Shown piece by piece: positions 60,901 through 64,000 of a stretch of DNA of 64,000 nucleotides. Position 1 is the first letter of the stretch; each line of letters starts with the position of its first letter. A model generated the notes under the pieces. It saw nothing but the letters and a program-made list of their open reading frames with translations. It had not been told where the DNA came from and did no database searches. The translations under genes and the position numbers were made by a program. Source of the stretch: Streptomyces antioxidans (GTDB taxonomy: Bacteria > Actinomycetota > Actinomycetes > Streptomycetales > Streptomycetaceae); assembly GCF_000968685.2 (NCBI RefSeq), contig NZ_LAKD02000120.1, positions 1 through 64,000 on the forward strand, read 5' to 3'.

Positions 60901-61008
60901 ATGCAGGTGACCTTGCCTCAGGACAAATGCGTCGCCTCGGTGCACGGCGGCGTCCGTCACGCGGCCGCCGTCCGCCCCGCCCTGGCGATCGCCCTGGCCG
61001 GCTCGTGA
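60901..61008 (+). pseudogene. Ferredoxin gene with internal deletion
   Basis: The frame encodes 35 residues beginning MQVTLPQDKCVAS, the standard start of Streptomyces P450-type [3Fe-4S] ferredoxins, and ending AAAVRPALAIALAGS, the standard end. Intact proteins are about 63-70 residues with CVASGQC-type and CPA Cys ligands. Here the middle is missing and the last ligand Cys (CPALAI in homologues) is Arg, so only one Cys remains. Its TGA overlaps the reductase GTG (GTGA), keeping the operon coupling. GGAGAACGCC precedes the ATG. Confidence 0.8.
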
Positions 61009-62246
61009 GCGCACCGCGGAACGTCGTGATCGTGGGTGCCTCGGTCGCGGGGCTCACCGCGGCCGTCACCCTGCGCGGCGAGGGGTACGACGGACGGCTC
61101 ACCCTCATCGGCGACGAGCCCCACACCCCCTACAACCGGCCGCCGTTGTCCAAGCAGATCCTGGCGGGCACCTGGGAGCCGGACCGGATCAAGCTGCGCA
61201 CCGACGAGGAGCTGTCCGCCCTCGACGCGCGGCTGCTGTTCGGCAGGTCCGCCACCGGTCTGGACACCGCCGCCCGCCGGGTGGTGCTGGACGGCGGCGC
61301 CAGCGTCTCCTACGACGCCCTGGTCATCGCCACCGGTGTCACCCCCAACAGCCTGCCCGGCGCCCACCATCTGGCCGGGGTGCATCTGCTGCGCACCCTC
61401 GACGACGCCCTCGCCCTGCGCTCCGATCTGCGCCGCAAGCCCGAGGGGAAGGTGGCGGTGGTCGGCGCGGGCTTCCTGGGCTCGGAGGCCGCGGCGGCGG
61501 CCCGCAGGATGCGGCTGGACGTCACCATGATCGACCCCCGGCCGGTGCCGATGCTGCGGCAGTTCGGTGACCGGATAGCCGCCCTGGTCGGGCAGTTGCA
61601 CACGAAGAACGGGGTGTCCATGCGCTGTGGCACCGGGGTGCGGCGGTTCTTCGAGTCCGGTGGCCGGGTGACCGGTCTGGAACTCACCGACGGCACCCTG
61701 CTGGACGCCGATGTCGTGGTGGTCGCCATCGGCGCCGCCCCGGCGATCGGCTGGCTGGCCGGATCCGGCCTCGGGCTGGGCAACGGCGTCGAATGCGATG
61801 CCACCTGCCGCGCGGCGCCCGGCGTCTACGCGGCCGGTGATGTCGCCTCGTGGCACAACGACCACTTCGGCTGCCGGATGCGGCTGGAACACCGGCTGAA
61901 CGCCACGGAACAGGCGCGGGCCGTCGCCCGCAATGTGCTCGGCGAGAACCAGCCGTTCGCCCCCGTGCCGTACTTCTGGACCGATCAGTACGACGCCCAC
62001 ATCCAGGCGTACGGCGTCTTTCCCGCCGACGCGGAGCTCGCCGTGCTCCACGGCGAGCTCGAGGGCGGCCAGTTCGTCGTCGCCTATGGACACCGGAGCC
62101 GGGTGGTCGGGGTGCTCGGCTGGAACAGCCCGTGCGAGCTGCGCAAACTGCGTCAACTGGTGGTCGACCGGGCACCGTGGACATCGATCCTGCCCGCTCC
62201 CCAGGCGGTGTGGCCCGGCCGACACCTCTCGGCCAGTCTCCGGTGA
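61005..62246 (+). CDS. Ferredoxin reductase (FAD-dependent, P450 redox-partner type)
   Basis: A 413-residue rubredoxin/ferredoxin reductase-family flavoprotein. FAD motif VVIVGASVAGLTAAVTLRGE, RPPLSKQIL, NAD motif VAVVGAGFLGSEAAAAARRM, and the second FAD motif GVYAAGDVASW. The C-terminal reductase domain (YFWTDQYDAHIQAYG) is present. It transfers electrons from NAD(P)H to a ferredoxin, here one that has been inactivated. It is complete, so it could serve ferredoxins encoded elsewhere. No P450 gene is in the window. Confidence 0.92.
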   Translation: MSAPRNVVIVGASVAGLTAAVTLRGEGYDGRLTLIGDEPHTPYNRPPLSKQILAGTWEPDRIKLRTDEELSALDARLLFGRSATGLDTAARRVVLDGGASVSYDALVIATGVTPNSLPGAHHLAGVHLLRTLDDALALRSDLRRKPEGKVAVVGAGFLGSEAAAAARRMRLDVTMIDPRPVPMLRQFGDRIAALVGQLHTKNGVSMRCGTGVRRFFESGGRVTGLELTDGTLLDADVVVVAIGAAPAIGWLAGSGLGLGNGVECDATCRAAPGVYAAGDVASWHNDHFGCRMRLEHRLNATEQARAVARNVLGENQPFAPVPYFWTDQYDAHIQAYGVFPADAELAVLHGELEGGQFVVAYGHRSRVVGVLGWNSPCELRKLRQLVVDRAPWTSILPAPQAVWPGRHLSASLR

Positions 62247-62267
62247 CCGCGACGTCAATCTCCGGCC

Positions 62268-63779
62268 ATGCGCTCTCGCGAGGCTGGCGGGGTGCTGGTC
62301 CGTCGCCTTCTTCCGCAACGTGTCGCCGTCGCTCCTGGTCACTGCCACATCACTCCTGGGCACTGTCGGCTCCTCGGGCTCGCCGGGTCGGTGGCCCTCG
62401 CAGCGGGCGGAGCGACGGCCGGAGCGCTGCCGGTGGGGGACGCCCTCACCCCTGACTCCGGAACCGAGGCGCTCGGGCTGATCAGCACCTATTTCGGTCT
62501 TGTGCTGCTGATCGCGGCGTGGTGGCTGCTCGGGCGCGAGGTGCGCGGACCGGAGCCGCCCGGCCCCCGCTCGCTGCTGATCACGCTCGCCACCTGGGCG
62601 GCTCCGCTGCTGCCCGGGCCGCCGCTGTTCAGCCGGGATGTGTACAGCTATCTCGCCCAGGGCGCGATGGTGCACGCCCGCATCGACGTCTACACCCACG
62701 GCCCCATCCGCCTCGGCGGGCCGCTGGCGGACGAGGTGGCGCCGGTGTGGCAGCACACCCCGACGCCGTACGGCCCGGTCTCGCTGGCCTTCGAATCCGC
62801 CATCGCCCACGCCTCGCGCGCCGAGCCGTCGCTCGGGGTGATCGGGCTGCGGCTGATCGCGCTGCTCGGGGTGGCGCTGATGGTGCTCGCGCTGCCCGTG
62901 CTGGCGCGCCGCTGCGGCACCGAACCGCGCTCCGCCCTGTGGCTGGGCGGCCTCAACCCGCTCCTGCTGCTGCATCTGGTGGGTGGGGCGCACAATGATG
63001 CCGTGATGCTCGGGCTGCTCGGGGCCGGGCTGGTGGCCGCGACGGGCCGATGGCCGGCCTGTGGCGCGGTCCTGGTCACGCTTGCCGCTCTGGTCAAGGC
63101 CCCGGCGGCGCTGGGGCTGCTGGCGGTCGCCACGCTCTGGGCGCGCCGGCTGGAGGGCCGCAGGCGCCGGTTCGGCGCCGTGGCGGCCACCGCCGCGCTG
63201 TCCCTGGCCACCACGGGAGCGGCGACGGCGGTGACCGGCACCGGCTACGGCTGGATCTCCGCGCTCACCACCCCGGCCTCACCGGACAACTGGGCGCTGA
63301 CCAGCACGCTCGGCCGTGCCACCGGCGCCCTGCTGGAGTCGGTCGGCAGCGGTCTGGCGCCGCTGGCCGGGCCCGCGTGGCACGGTCTGGGGCTGCTGGC
63401 CACCACCGCGGCCATCGGGGCCGCCTGGCTGCGCCCGCCCCGCCCCCGGCCGGTGTACGCGCTCGGGCTGAGCCTGATCGCGGTGGCCCTGCTGGGCCCG
63501 GCGATCCGGCCCTGGTACGTGCTGTGGGGGCTGTTCGTGATCGCCGCGGCCGGTCCCGGCGGAACGGTGCGCAAGGCGGTGGTGGCCGGGAGCGGAGTGC
63601 TCGCGCTGGCCGTGCTGCCCAATGGGTTCGCACCCGATTCCCGGCAGCTGACGTACGCGGTGTGCGGGGGCGTGCTGGCGGTGTGCGCGCTGTGGTGCGT
63701 ACGGCGCGCACCGGGGTCCGCCACCGGCGGCGGACTGCCCGCCGTCCCCGGCGGCCACCGGTCGGAGCGTTCGGCATGA
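62268..63779 (+). CDS. mptB: Polyprenol-phosphomannose-dependent mannosyltransferase, MptB-like
   Basis: A 503-residue GT-C-fold membrane protein with about 12 hydrophobic helices. The signature GPPLFSRDVYSYLAQGAMVH (with the catalytic Asp in the first outer loop) and YTHGPIRLGG match the alpha-1,6-mannosyltransferase MptB family of actinobacteria. It adds mannose from a polyprenol carrier to an extracytoplasmic glycan. It overlaps the next mannosyltransferase gene by 4 bases (ATGA). Confidence 0.88.
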   Translation: MRSREAGGVLVRRLLPQRVAVAPGHCHITPGHCRLLGLAGSVALAAGGATAGALPVGDALTPDSGTEALGLISTYFGLVLLIAAWWLLGREVRGPEPPGPRSLLITLATWAAPLLPGPPLFSRDVYSYLAQGAMVHARIDVYTHGPIRLGGPLADEVAPVWQHTPTPYGPVSLAFESAIAHASRAEPSLGVIGLRLIALLGVALMVLALPVLARRCGTEPRSALWLGGLNPLLLLHLVGGAHNDAVMLGLLGAGLVAATGRWPACGAVLVTLAALVKAPAALGLLAVATLWARRLEGRRRRFGAVAATAALSLATTGAATAVTGTGYGWISALTTPASPDNWALTSTLGRATGALLESVGSGLAPLAGPAWHGLGLLATTAAIGAAWLRPPRPRPVYALGLSLIAVALLGPAIRPWYVLWGLFVIAAAGPGGTVRKAVVAGSGVLALAVLPNGFAPDSRQLTYAVCGGVLAVCALWCVRRAPGSATGGGLPAVPGGHRSERSA

Positions 63780-64000
63780 CGGGGCCCACCACCTCGCGCG
63801 GACGGCTGGCGCTGGGGCTCGCCCTCACGGTGGCGGTGGCGCTCTTCCTGGCCTTCGTGCCGCTGCACCGGCACTGGTTCGACCTCAACGTCTACTACGA
63901 CGCCGTGGGCCATTGGCGGCGGGACGGCCGGATCTACGACTTCACCATCCCCGGCGCTGACGGGGCGGACTACGGCTTCACCTATCCGCCGTTCGCCGCC
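63776..64000 (+). CDS. GT87/DUF2029-family mannosyltransferase, 5' part only
   Basis: The first 75 codons, cut by the window edge. One membrane helix (LALGLALTVAVALFLAFVPL) is followed by the family's outer loop, HWFDLNVYYDAVGHWRRDGR and YGFTYPPFAA, whose Asp and YPP are characteristic of polyprenol-phosphate-dependent mannosyltransferases (PimE-like). It is coupled to mptB, so the two probably act on the same glycan. Confidence 0.85.
   Translation, partial: MTGPTTSRGRLALGLALTVAVALFLAFVPLHRHWFDLNVYYDAVGHWRRDGRIYDFTIPGADGADYGFTYPPFAA

Overview
The window is very GC-rich DNA with actinobacterial codon use, frequent GTG starts, ATGA/GTGA stop-start overlaps and a rare TTA codon. It encodes a tap-tpg telomere pair, so the source is almost certainly a Streptomyces (or close relative) with a linear replicon. 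The gene content is accessory: many stand-alone enzyme/regulator pairs, several decayed genes and few housekeeping functions, as expected for a chromosome arm.

Left part (1-13.4 kb): a nucleoside-phosphorylase-fold protein cut by the window edge, an HSL-type hydrolase, a TTA-containing small membrane protein, a methyltransferase, a MarR regulator coupled to a DHA2 multidrug exporter, a divergent HxlR/imine-reductase-like pair, the telomere genes tap and tpg, a small lipoprotein, an FBP zinc-finger protein divergent from a TetR regulator across a perfect operator, and an SGNH hydrolase.

Middle (13.6-32.7 kb): a coupled LMW phosphatase/fructosamine-kinase-like pair (candidate protein deglycation), a VanJ-like membrane phosphohydrolase, a complete tetronate (D-erythronate/L-threonate) catabolic operon with transporter and GntR/FadR regulator, a WYL regulator divergent from a DinB-family protein, an acyltransferase, a class V aminotransferase, an AI-2E family permease, and an NO-detoxification unit (nsrR-hmpA) in which both genes carry recognisable NsrR boxes.

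Right-middle (31.9-48.1 kb): two O-methyltransferases, MerR and TetR regulators, an acyl-CoA dehydrogenase-like protein, a haem-oxygenase-like redox enzyme beside a decarboxylase fragment, a ClpC-like unfoldase, and a three-subunit molybdenum aldehyde oxidoreductase of PaoABC type, followed by a hypothetical protein and a nucleotidyltransferase.

Right part (48.2-64 kb): alcohol dehydrogenase, a coiled-coil/winged-helix protein, a squalene/phytoene synthase-like enzyme behind a truncated TetR gene, a mycothiol-dependent-type protein, RNase HI, a secreted endonuclease I, a PLP ammonia-lyase, a second copy of the small lipoprotein, a VOC protein, an Ada-AlkA fusion, an FUSC transporter, a ferredoxin reductase whose partner ferredoxin has been gutted by deletion, and a mannosyltransferase pair running off the edge.

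Two themes stand out. First, at least five genes survive only as end fragments, apparently from short deletions that kept the ends and sometimes the translational coupling (25.4, 39.0, 51.1-51.8 and 60.9 kb). Second, several short tandem duplications (15-33 bp) sit exactly on gene stop codons. No CRISPR array, insertion sequence, rRNA or tRNA was recognised. I did not find an unmistakably new system; the best candidates for undescribed biology are listed in the findings.
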